DNA of 13,992 nucleotides, taken from positions 1-13,992 of the forward strand of contig JAJZLX010000016.1 of assembly GCA_021850555.1 (NCBI GenBank), written 5' to 3'. The stretch comes from Pseudomonadota bacterium (GTDB lineage Bacteria > Pseudomonadota > Gammaproteobacteria > Steroidobacterales > Steroidobacteraceae). The first letter of the stretch is position 1, and each line of letters opens with the position of its first letter. A program made the position numbers and the translations under genes. Below are positions 1-5,566 of this stretch, one piece after another. A model generated the notes under the pieces. That model was not told the DNA's origin, made no database searches, and saw nothing but the letters and a program-made list of their open reading frames with translations.

Positions 1-69
1 GGGATCGTGCCGCTCGGGCCGGTGCTCGACTTCACCGCCCCCCATGGACGCGAGTCCATCGGCGGATGA
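1..69 (+). CDS. 3' end of a gene entering from the left (partial, unidentified)
   Basis: Reading frame 1 is open from the window edge to a TGA at 67-69 and encodes 22 residues beginning GIVPLGPVLDFTAP and ending SIGG. The composition (hydrophobic Val/Leu/Pro stretch, then charged residues) looks more like a real protein tail than the Arg/Ser/Pro-rich translations of the other frames. The fragment is too short to assign a family. If real, it is convergent with the OsmC gene, leaving about 94 bp between the two stops. I saw no convincing terminator in that gap; the best hairpin (about 84-101) is interrupted and has no T-run. Confidence 0.3.
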   Translation, partial: GIVPLGPVLDFTAPHGRESIGG

Positions 70-163
70 TACGCCGGCTTGCCGGGCGCAGAATGCGGCC
101 CGAAGCCCGTTCCTTGGCGTGCGCGGCCCTTCCTCACCTTCGCACCCGAGGATCGGTCGCGCG

Positions 164-673
164 TTACAGAGCGCTCTTCAGGCTGACCGTCACCCGGGAC
201 GCTTGCTGCAAAGTGGCCAGGATGACGCAGTAACGCTCAGTCGCCCTCAGCAATCGGTCGAGCTCAGACCGGTCAGCGGAAGTCTCGAGATCGAAAGTGA
301 TCGCGATGTCCCGCATGCCGACCGGCACGGTCTTGTCAACGGCCAGGGTGCCCCTCGCGTCCCAGGCCCCCTCGGCGATCACCCTTCCACCCGCCAACTC
401 GATGCCGCTCGAGGTCGCCACCGCGAGGAGCGTGACCCCGGCGCAGGCCGCAAGCGCCTCGAGCAGCAGATCGGCGGAGCAGGCCGCATCCCCCGTCCCG
501 CCCGTGGCGCGATGCAGACCCGCGAATCGAGGCGCGCCCGAGTCAAGTCGCGCCGTGAGACGCGCCGGATCGAGAGCGACCTCGACGCGCGAGGTGACGA
601 GCGCGGAGCGGGGCTGCGCGCGGTACTGCTGTTTGAGCGGCGCCTGCAGCGCCCGCAACTCCTCGGCATTCAT
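164..673 (-). CDS. OsmC/Ohr-family peroxide reductase
   Basis: A 169-residue protein of typical OsmC-family length. Members reduce organic hydroperoxides or related oxidants in the cytoplasm with a peroxidatic and a resolving cysteine. Both are visible: Cys77 in LEALAACAGVTL at the start of the central helix and Cys149 in ATERYCVILATL. The C-terminal strand SRVTVSLKSAL closes the fold. The start was chosen by the ribosome-binding site: AGGAG at 680-684 is 6 nt from the ATG at 671-673, whereas the ATG at 677-679 directly abuts it and the frame-open extension to 790 has an Arg-rich, atypical N-terminus. A sigma70-like promoter (702-729) sits just upstream. The gene is divergent from egtB, which suggests a role in oxidative or thiol stress. 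The family call is firm; the OsmC, Ohr or YhfA subfamily is not resolved. Confidence 0.88.
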   Translation of the reverse strand: MNAEELRALQAPLKQQYRAQPRSALVTSRVEVALDPARLTARLDSGAPRFAGLHRATGGTGDAACSADLLLEALAACAGVTLLAVATSSGIELAGGRVIAEGAWDARGTLAVDKTVPVGMRDIAITFDLETSADRSELDRLLRATERYCVILATLQQASRVTVSLKSAL

Positions 674-679
674 CGACAT

Positions 680-684
680 CTCCT
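680..684 (-). promoter_or_regulatory. Ribosome-binding site that fixes the OsmC start
   Basis: AGGAG on the minus strand lies 6 nt before the ATG at 671-673 and 0 nt before the alternative ATG at 677-679. The spacing favours the shorter, 169-residue product. Confidence 0.65.
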
Positions 685-698
685 GTGATTGAGTGATT

Positions 699-720
699 CG
701 GAAAATACGCCGTATCCCAG
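699..720 (+). repeat. Imperfect direct repeat, copy 1 (over the OsmC -10 box)
   Basis: Begins CGGAAAATAC and continues GCCGTATCC then CAG. Aligned with copy 2 at 884-906 it matches at 18 positions with one gap; the core GCCGTATCC is identical. It contains the dyad ATAC-GCC-GTAT. It may be an operator shared by the divergent genes; this is inference from position and repetition only. Confidence 0.4.
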
Positions 721-729
721 CCCGCTCAA
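702..729 (-). promoter_or_regulatory. Sigma70-like promoter of the OsmC gene
   Basis: On the minus strand TTGAGC (724-729, 4/6 match to TTGACA) and TATTTT (702-707, 4/6 match to TATAAT) are separated by 16 nt. The predicted transcription start is about 20 nt before the ATG, leaving just enough room for the AGGAG site. The -10 box overlaps a small dyad ATAC-GCC-GTAT (705-715), a plausible place for a repressor. Confidence 0.45.
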
Positions 730-840
730 GCCTATCCTTCTCTGCAAGCCCTGGTGAAACAACGAAGACGGAGCTGCCGGCACGCGCCAACGCACAGCCG
801 CACCAGCCCGGTCATTCCCCACGTTGCGACACCGCGACCC

Positions 841-870
841 TTGACCCCGCTCCCGCCGCATCGGCACAAT
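841..870 (+). promoter_or_regulatory. Sigma70-like promoter of egtB
   Basis: TTGACC (841-846, 5/6 match to the -35 consensus) and CACAAT (865-870, 4/6 match to the -10 consensus) are separated by 18 nt. The predicted start near 877 would give a leader of about 100 nt before the egtB ATG at 979. Copy 2 of the direct repeat falls at roughly +7 to +30, a position where a bound repressor would block transcription. Confidence 0.45.
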
Positions 871-883
871 CCCCGTGCGCTTG

Positions 884-906
884 CGGAATTTCCGGCCGTA
901 TCCGAG
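884..906 (+). repeat. Imperfect direct repeat, copy 2 (egtB leader)
   Basis: Begins with the 11 bp palindrome CGGAA-T-TTCCG (884-894) and continues GCCGTATCC (895-903) then GAG. It shares CGGAA, the GCCGTATCC core and the terminal AG with copy 1 at 699-720. Position just after the predicted egtB start suggests an operator, but no regulator family can be named from the sequence. Confidence 0.4.
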
Positions 907-978
907 ATTTCCCGGGAGCAGGCCGTCGTCGGACGCGCCATTTGAGCAGCGGCTGACCACAAGGAGAGGACTCACGCC

Positions 979-2250
979 ATGATCACACCCGCCCGCTCCG
1001 CGGCCCCCGCGCCCTCTCTTGCGGCCTCCGGACTGGCGAAGGCCTATCAGCGCGTGCGCTCGCGCACCCTGCACCTGTGCCGCACCCTGAGGCCCGAGGA
1101 CACCGTGGCGCAGTCGATGGCCGATGCCAGCCCCACCAAGTGGCATCTGGCGCATACGACCTGGTTCTTCGAGGAGTTCGTCCTGTCGCGCGGCGCCGAC
1201 TACACGATGCTGCATCCCTCCTGGCGCTTCCTGTTCAACTCGTATTACCAGTCCGTCGGCCCGATGCACTGCCGCGCCGCGCGCGGCATGATCACACGCC
1301 CCGACTGGAGCGAGGTGCTGGCGTATCGCGCGCGCATCGACGAGCTCATGCAGGAGAGGTTGGAGCTCGGGCTCGAGCCGGAGCTCGAGAATGTGGTCAC
1401 CCTCGGGCTCCATCACGAGCAGCAGCACCAGGAACTGCTGCTCACCGACATCAAGCATCTGTTCTCCCGCCACCCCGATGAGCCGGCCTACGATCCGCAT
1501 CTGCCGCGGCCGGACCCGGGGACCGCCCGCGCCCTGCTCTATCTGCCGGGACCGGAAGGCGCCATCGCCATCGGCCATGACGGCGCGGGCTTTTCCTTCG
1601 ACAACGAGCGCCCGCGCCACACCGTCTGGCTGGCGCCATACCAGCTGGCCGAGCGCCCGGTGAGCAACGCCGAGTTTCGCGAGTTCGTGCTCGACGGCGC
1701 TTATCGCACACCGACGCTGTGGCTGTCGGAGGGTTGGCGCTGCATCCAGCAGAATGGCTTGCGACATCCGCTTTACTGGGCGGATGACCTGCAGAGCGAG
1801 TTCACCCTGGGCGGGCGCCGCGATTTCGATCCGCACGCCCCGGTTTGCCACATCAGCTACTACGAGGCCGACGCCTTCGCGCGCTGGGCGCAAGCGCGGC
1901 TGCCGACCGAGGCCGAGTGGGAGGCCCTCGCTGCGGGCGCCGACCCCGCGCGCGGTCATTTTCAGGAGTCAGGCCACCTGCAGCCCCGTGCCACGGCCTG
2001 CACGGGCCTGCGGCAGATGCTCGGCGACGTCTGGGAATGGACCGCCAGCGCCTACGTCGGTTATCCGGGTTTCCGCGTGCCGCCCGGCGCGCTGGGCGAG
2101 TACAACGGCAAATTCATGTGTGGACAGTGGGTGCTGCGGGGCGGCTCGTGCGTGACGCCGCGCGAGCACATCCGCAGCACCTACCGCAACTTCTTCTACC
2201 CGCCGGACCGCTGGCAATTCATGGGTCTGCGCCTGGCGCGCGACGCGTGA
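979..2250 (+). CDS. egtB: Ergothioneine biosynthesis protein EgtB (non-haem iron sulfoxide synthase)
   Basis: EgtB joins hercynine (trimethylhistidine) to the thiol of gamma-glutamylcysteine or cysteine with O2, forming a sulfoxide in ergothioneine synthesis. The 423-residue product has the normal length and two domains. The N-terminal DinB-like domain (about 20-170) carries the iron ligands: His59 in KWHLAHTTWF, and His146 and His150 in HHEQQHQE. The C-terminal FGE-sulfatase/C-type-lectin domain (about 185-423) has RLPTEAEWE (308-316), DVWEW (350-354) and LRGGS (386-390). EYNGKFM (374-380) contains a tyrosine that may correspond to the catalytic one. The ATG at 979 follows AAGGAGAGG at 961-969. 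egtD, the usual partner that makes hercynine, is not in the window. Which thiol substrate is used cannot be told by eye. It is divergent from the OsmC gene and convergent with yghU. Confidence 0.93.
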   Translation: MITPARSAAPAPSLAASGLAKAYQRVRSRTLHLCRTLRPEDTVAQSMADASPTKWHLAHTTWFFEEFVLSRGADYTMLHPSWRFLFNSYYQSVGPMHCRAARGMITRPDWSEVLAYRARIDELMQERLELGLEPELENVVTLGLHHEQQHQELLLTDIKHLFSRHPDEPAYDPHLPRPDPGTARALLYLPGPEGAIAIGHDGAGFSFDNERPRHTVWLAPYQLAERPVSNAEFREFVLDGAYRTPTLWLSEGWRCIQQNGLRHPLYWADDLQSEFTLGGRRDFDPHAPVCHISYYEADAFARWAQARLPTEAEWEALAAGADPARGHFQESGHLQPRATACTGLRQMLGDVWEWTASAYVGYPGFRVPPGALGEYNGKFMCGQWVLRGGSCVTPREHIRSTYRNFFYPPDRWQFMGLRLARDA

Positions 2251-2390
2251 GCACGCCTGAGCTGGCCTGACCGGCGCAGCGTCCGATGAGGGCGATCTGG
2301 AAAGGCGCGGCGTCGAAGTGACGGATGATTGAGACCGAGCGGCCGCCGATGGGGCGCGGCGCGCGGCCCAAACGTCAAATCGGCCGACAT

Positions 2391-3263
2391 TCACTTCGCA
2401 GCCGAGAGCTTGTCCTGCGTTCGGGTCTCGAAATCCCGTGCATCGTGGCGCTCGTGCAGCTGACTCGAGGGCTCGCCACTGATCCGATTCACCATGCGCC
2501 CGCGCCGCACGGCCGGCCGCTCGAGCAGCAAGTCTGCCCAGCGCTGGACGTTGCGGTACTCGTGCACGCTCAGGAACTCGGCCGCACCGTAGGACCATCC
2601 CTTCACCAGCCCACCGTACCAGGGAAAAATCGCCATGTCCGCGATCGTGTACTCGGGACCCGCCACGTACTCGCTCTGCGCCAGACGGCGGTCGAGCACA
2701 TCGAGCTGGCGCTTGACCTCCATGGCGAACCGGTCGATTGCATATTCGATCTTCACCGGCGCGTAGGCGTAGAAGTGACCAAAGCCGCCGCCCAGATAGG
2801 GCGCGCTGCCCACCTGCCAGAAGAGCCACGAAAGGCATTCCGCCCGCGCCGAGGCTTGTGTCGGCAGAAAGGCGCCGAATCTCTCCGCGAGATAGACGAG
2901 AATCGAGCCGGACTCGAAGACCCGGATCGGCTTCGGGCCGCTTCGATCGACCAGGGCCGGGATCTTGGAGTTGGGATTCACCGCGACGAAGCCGCTGCCG
3001 AACTGATCGCCGTCTGAGATCCGGATCAGCCAGGCATCGTACTCGGCCCCGGCGTGCCCGAGCGCCAGCAGTTCCTCCAGCATGATCGTGACTTTGACGC
3101 CGTTCGGAGTGCCGAGGGAGTAAAGCTGCAGCGGATGGCGGCCGACCGGCAGCTCCTTCTCGTGCGTCGGACCGGCAATCGGGCGATTGATGCTTGCGAA
3201 CTGTCCGCCGCTCGGCTTGTTCCAGGCCCAGACCTTCGGCGGCGCGTATTCGGAATCAGCCAT
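2391..3263 (-). CDS. yghU: YghU-type glutathione transferase / GSH-disulfide oxidoreductase
   Basis: A 290-residue Nu-class glutathione S-transferase very close to E. coli YghU, which has disulfide-bond reductase activity toward glutathionyl disulfides and some peroxide activity. The N-terminal thioredoxin-like domain shows the active-site loop YSLGTPNG (48-55), the cis-proline segment NPNSKIPAL (96-104) and the GSH-binding ESGS (117-120). The helical C-terminal domain contains WLFWQ (146-150), GGGFGHFY (158-165), YTIADMAIFPWYG (205-217) and the tail QLHERHDARDFET (268-280), all characteristic of YghU. Start: GGAGG at 3272-3276 lies 8 nt before the ATG of MADSEYAPPK, matching the E. coli N-terminus; the 11-residue extension to 3296 lacks homology. 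A 12 bp palindrome (3324-3335) lies upstream. It converges with egtB. Confidence 0.95.
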   Translation of the reverse strand: MADSEYAPPKVWAWNKPSGGQFASINRPIAGPTHEKELPVGRHPLQLYSLGTPNGVKVTIMLEELLALGHAGAEYDAWLIRISDGDQFGSGFVAVNPNSKIPALVDRSGPKPIRVFESGSILVYLAERFGAFLPTQASARAECLSWLFWQVGSAPYLGGGFGHFYAYAPVKIEYAIDRFAMEVKRQLDVLDRRLAQSEYVAGPEYTIADMAIFPWYGGLVKGWSYGAAEFLSVHEYRNVQRWADLLLERPAVRRGRMVNRISGEPSSQLHERHDARDFETRTQDKLSAAK

Positions 3264-3271
3264 CTCAGGAG

Positions 3272-3276
3272 CCTCC
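3272..3276 (-). promoter_or_regulatory. Ribosome-binding site that fixes the yghU start
   Basis: GGAGG on the minus strand, 8 nt before the ATG at 3261-3263. It supports the start that gives an E. coli-like N-terminus over the upstream in-frame ATG at 3296. Confidence 0.65.
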
Positions 3277-3320
3277 GCAACCCACGGATACCGCATACCT
3301 TACGGTTCACGCGGTTTAAT

Positions 3321-3337
3321 TGAAAATGCGCATTTCA
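3321..3337. promoter_or_regulatory. Palindrome upstream of yghU, candidate operator
   Basis: AAATGCGCATTT (3324-3335) is a perfect 12 bp palindrome. Allowing one unpaired A, the symmetry extends to TGAAA-TGC / GCA-TTTCA (3321-3337). It is an AT-rich island about 60 bp before the yghU ATG, where a promoter would be expected. Clear -35/-10 boxes could not be picked with confidence. A dimeric regulator site is the natural reading; the regulator is unknown. Confidence 0.4.
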
Positions 3338-3400
3338 TGCCATCGCCGGGCCGCGTGCCGATCGAACGTGAAAGGCTTCCTCGGTCGGCTCACCCGTCGA

Positions 3401-4009
3401 TCAACCTCGACCTTTCGCCAGCGCGCCGTGCCCGGGGACCACGGCGGTCCGTACGATCTCAGGAAGCTCGCCCTTGTCGGGCAGCCCCGGAATCACGTAC
3501 ACCTTGCCTTGTCCGTCGGCAAACACCAGAGCGGGCGTCCCCTGGATCCCGAATTCCTCCATCAGCATCTCGTTGTATGCGAGCCGCCTCAGGTCCCCGG
3601 AGCTGGGATGCTCTACGGGCGCAATGCCTCCGCGCGAGCCGGGCCCGTGGCCCCATCGCCGCTCGTTCAGTCGCAACGCAGCCGCTGGATCGGAGGCGTC
3701 GAATATGGCCGCGGCCTTGCCCGGGCTGCTCGCCGAGATGACACCGACCAGAATGTCGCGCACCTGCAGGCCCCTCCGGTAATACGGCCTCAGCGCAAGC
3801 CACAGCGAATGACAATACGGACAATTGGCGTCCATGAACACATAGATGACGTGGCGCGGATGAGCACTCCCCTCGGCTATCCAGCTGGACTGCCGCAGAG
3901 CACGCATCGGGGAGGCCGCTGCCTGCGCCCTCGCCACCGCCGGGACCAACACCCAGCCGAGAGCGGCGGCGGCCGCCAGAGCCAAGCCAAACTTACGATA
4001 ACGGTGCAC
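3401..4009 (-). CDS. Periplasmic DsbG/DsbC-like thiol:disulfide protein (CPYC, single domain)
   Basis: A 202-residue exported thioredoxin-fold protein. Residues 1-30 form a signal peptide (RYRK, then an Ala/Leu-rich core, then a probable cut after VARAQA). The active site CPYC is at 63-66 within YVFMDANCPYCHSLW, the form found in DsbG, and the cis-proline loop is GTPAL at 157-161. DsbC/DsbG proteins reduce or isomerise disulfides, or rescue sulfenylated cysteines, in the periplasm. Those are about 240 residues long with an N-terminal dimerisation domain; here the catalytic domain starts soon after the signal peptide, so that domain is absent and the protein may be monomeric. Start: GTG at 4007-4009 with GGAGG at 4017-4021, spacing 7. 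It lies 60 bp downstream of the TetR gene on the same strand and may share its transcript. Family firm, substrate unknown. Confidence 0.82.
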   Translation of the reverse strand: MHRYRKFGLALAAAAALGWVLVPAVARAQAAASPMRALRQSSWIAEGSAHPRHVIYVFMDANCPYCHSLWLALRPYYRRGLQVRDILVGVISASSPGKAAAIFDASDPAAALRLNERRWGHGPGSRGGIAPVEHPSSGDLRRLAYNEMLMEEFGIQGTPALVFADGQGKVYVIPGLPDKGELPEIVRTAVVPGHGALAKGRG

Positions 4010-4016
4010 GCTGGTT

Positions 4017-4021
4017 CCTCC
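4017..4021 (-). promoter_or_regulatory. Ribosome-binding site for the DsbG-like gene (GTG start)
   Basis: GGAGG on the minus strand with 7 nt to the GTG at 4007-4009. It justifies a non-ATG start, which also produces a complete signal peptide. Confidence 0.6.
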
Positions 4022-4029
4022 GCCTGCCT

Positions 4030-4056
4030 GCCCGAAAGAGCGGGCGGCATGCCGCC
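4030..4056 (-). promoter_or_regulatory. Two overlapping hairpins between the TetR and DsbG-like genes
   Basis: GGCGGCATGCCGCC (4043-4056) is a perfect 14 bp palindrome. GCCCG / CGGGC (4030-4034 and 4041-4045) form a second stem with a 6-base loop. They share bases 4043-4045, so they cannot both form completely. Neither is followed by a T-run, so a simple intrinsic terminator is unlikely. In minus-strand RNA the second stem ends 8 nt before the GGAGG site of the DsbG-like gene and might affect its translation. Confidence 0.3.
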
Positions 4057-4069
4057 ATGATGCAGGTTT

Positions 4070-4723
4070 CTACCCGGCCCGGCCAGAATGCGTCTCCGCG
4101 GACGGCGGCCGCGCAGCGCTCAGCGCCGGCAGCACCAGCGCGCGAAACAGCGCGTCCGCTTCGCCGGGCGATGAGGCACAGTCGCTGTCGACCCACCAGT
4201 CAAGCACCAGCACGAGCGTCGATGCGACGTGCTGCGCCACCAGCTCCGTTGGAATCCCTCTGGGGGTCCGTGCCCGGACCCGAGTCGCCCGGGCCATCTC
4301 ATCCCGGATCCAGCGCGCCAGCACGGTCCGCAGGTGCTCATGGAGAATGGCGCGTCCCCGGCGGCCCATGCGGGCGCCGCCCGCGGCACGGTTCGAGTCG
4401 ATGTGCTCGAAGACCGCCCGGCTGAACCCCATGATCGGCCCGACAGGATTGCCGGAGGCCGGATCGGCCGCCCGCATCGACTCGAGCTTCTCCTGGATCG
4501 CGCTCGCGAACAAATCGTCCTTGTCGCGGAAGTGCATGTAGAAGGTCGAGCGCCCGATGTTGGCCCGCTCCAGAATCTCGCTCACCGAAATGCGATCGTA
4601 ATCCTTCTCGCCGATCAGTCCGAAGAGCGCCTCGTGCAGGAGGCCGCGTGTGCGGCGGACCCGCCGATCGGCTGCCGGCCCGACACCGCACACCTTGTGC
4701 GATGGCGCGCTCACGCGCCCCAT
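4070..4723 (-). CDS. TetR/AcrR-family transcriptional regulator
   Basis: A protein of about 217 residues. The N-terminal DNA-binding domain is clear: RRTRGLLHEALFGLIGEKDY (23-42), ISVSEILERANIGRSTFYMHF (45-65) with the helix-turn-helix, then RDKDDLFASAIQEKL (66-80). The remaining helical part, containing VAQHVASTLVLVLDWWV (162-178), is the ligand-binding and dimerisation region, which is family-variable. Start is uncertain: ATG at 4721-4723 is directly preceded by GAGGGG with no spacer, while GTG at 4712-4714 lies 9 nt from the same site and would give 214 residues; a longer frame to 4894 is Arg-rich and unlikely. It is divergent from the methyltransferase (137 bp apart), the usual layout for a TetR repressor and its target, and is followed by the DsbG-like gene. 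Ligand unknown. Confidence 0.88.
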   Translation of the reverse strand: MGRVSAPSHKVCGVGPAADRRVRRTRGLLHEALFGLIGEKDYDRISVSEILERANIGRSTFYMHFRDKDDLFASAIQEKLESMRAADPASGNPVGPIMGFSRAVFEHIDSNRAAGGARMGRRGRAILHEHLRTVLARWIRDEMARATRVRARTPRGIPTELVAQHVASTLVLVLDWWVDSDCASSPGEADALFRALVLPALSAARPPSAETHSGRAG

Positions 4724-4775
4724 CCCCTCGAGGCGAAGACCCGGACAAAGTGCCTCAGGCTGTTCGGTAACGGAT

Positions 4776-4802
4776 ACATCGCGGACCCGTGTTCTTCGAT
4801 GT
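4776..4802. promoter_or_regulatory. Weak inverted repeat in the TetR/methyltransferase divergent spacer
   Basis: ACATCG (4776-4781) and CGATGT (4797-4802) are inverted copies 15 nt apart, within the 137 bp spacer between the divergent genes. The whole element spans 27 bp, in the size range of TetR-type operators, but the arms are short and chance cannot be excluded. I found no convincing -35/-10 pair in either direction here. Confidence 0.2.
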
Positions 4803-4860
4803 CGGTGATCGGGAGGGTACGCTTGATGCCGCACAGATGTCCATTTTCGGATGACTGACC

Positions 4861-5547
4861 ATGAGCGAAGCTGCCTCTGCCGATGCCTCCGCACGAGGCA
4901 TGCGCTCCGGCGACACTGCCGCCGCGGGCACCGTAGGCGTATTGCTGCACAGGCCGCGGCTCTACGACCTCTTCGTCGAGCTGGCCCTCATCGGGCGCGA
5001 GCCCTCGTTTCGCCGGCAATTACTCGCTCTGGCCGGGCCCCGTCCCGGTGAGGCCGTCCTCGATGTCGGCTGCGGGACGGGATCGTTGGCCCTCATGGCG
5101 AGGGAGGCGGTAGGCCCCACAGGGGTCATCTGCGGAGTCGACGCTTCCGCGGAGATGATCTCCCGGGCCCGGCAAAAGGCCCGGCGCGCCGGGGTTGAGG
5201 CCGACTTCAAGCAGGCTGCGGCCCAGGCTCTACCGTACCCTGATGCCTTCTTCGACGTCGTGCTCAGCACCTTGATGCTGCATCACCTGCCGAAGAAGGC
5301 GCGCACGCAGCTTGCCGCGGAGGCGCGCCGCGTGGTGAAACCGGGGGGCCGCGTCCTCGTGGTCGATTTCGCCGAGAAGTCTCGGCGGAAGGGATTGAGA
5401 CGTCACCTGCGCCATCGTCACGGCAACGTGGCATTGCACGAGATCCTGGCCCTGCTCGACGGCGCCGGCCTGAGCGTCGTAGCCAGCGGGCCGCTGGGAA
5501 TCCAGACCGTGCACTTTGCCCTCGCGGTCGTTCGATCGAGCTCCTGA
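4861..5547 (+). CDS. Class I SAM-dependent methyltransferase
   Basis: A 228-residue UbiE/Methyltransf_11-type enzyme. Motif I VLDVGCGTGSLALMA (66-80) binds S-adenosylmethionine, the acidic loop is CGVDASAEMI (91-100), ALPYPDAFFDVVLST (123-137) is motif IV, MLHHL (139-143) follows, and the post-motif EARRVVKPGGRVLVVDF (154-170) completes the Rossmann fold. The C-terminal part is short, so the acceptor site is small; the substrate cannot be told from sequence. It is not EgtD, which is longer with a different acceptor domain. Start at ATG 4861 has no strong ribosome-binding site, but an in-frame TGA at 4852-4854 excludes extension. Divergence from the TetR gene suggests it is that regulator's target. 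It converges with the transporter gene after 19 bp. Confidence 0.85.
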   Translation: MSEAASADASARGMRSGDTAAAGTVGVLLHRPRLYDLFVELALIGREPSFRRQLLALAGPRPGEAVLDVGCGTGSLALMAREAVGPTGVICGVDASAEMISRARQKARRAGVEADFKQAAAQALPYPDAFFDVVLSTLMLHHLPKKARTQLAAEARRVVKPGGRVLVVDFAEKSRRKGLRRHLRHRHGNVALHEILALLDGAGLSVVASGPLGIQTVHFALAVVRSSS

Positions 5548-5566
5548 TTGCCTCGCAGGCTGACGC

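Larger units (their letters stand above)
674..978. other. 305 bp divergent intergenic region between the OsmC gene and egtB
   Basis: No credible gene lies here. The stretch holds the OsmC promoter and ribosome-binding site at its left end, an egtB promoter near 841-870, two copies of an imperfect direct repeat (699-720 and 884-906), an 11 bp palindrome CGGAA-T-TTCCG (884-894), and the egtB ribosome-binding site AAGGAGAGG at 961-969. Between about 731 and 840 I see nothing interpretable. Reading frames crossing it translate to Arg/Pro/Ser-rich sequence typical of spurious frames in GC-rich DNA. Confidence 0.7.

Noticed and set aside
84..101. Hairpin near the left end as a bidirectional terminator
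   Set aside because: The stem is interrupted by a bulge and there is no T-run on either side.
670..1959. 429-codon frame on the minus strand over egtB
   Set aside because: It covers the antisense of EgtB and runs through the divergent promoter region; no domain is visible, whereas EgtB is clear.
2340..2390. GC-rich hairpin (GGGC-GCG / CGC-GCCC) between egtB and yghU as a terminator
   Set aside because: The stem has a bulge, the loop is only three bases and no T-run follows in either direction.
4861..5547. Methyltransferase as EgtD or as a split-OvoA methyl-transfer partner of EgtB
   Set aside because: Its size and motifs are those of a generic UbiE-type enzyme, it sits 2.6 kb away and is paired with a TetR gene; nothing specific supports a histidine or thiohistidine substrate.
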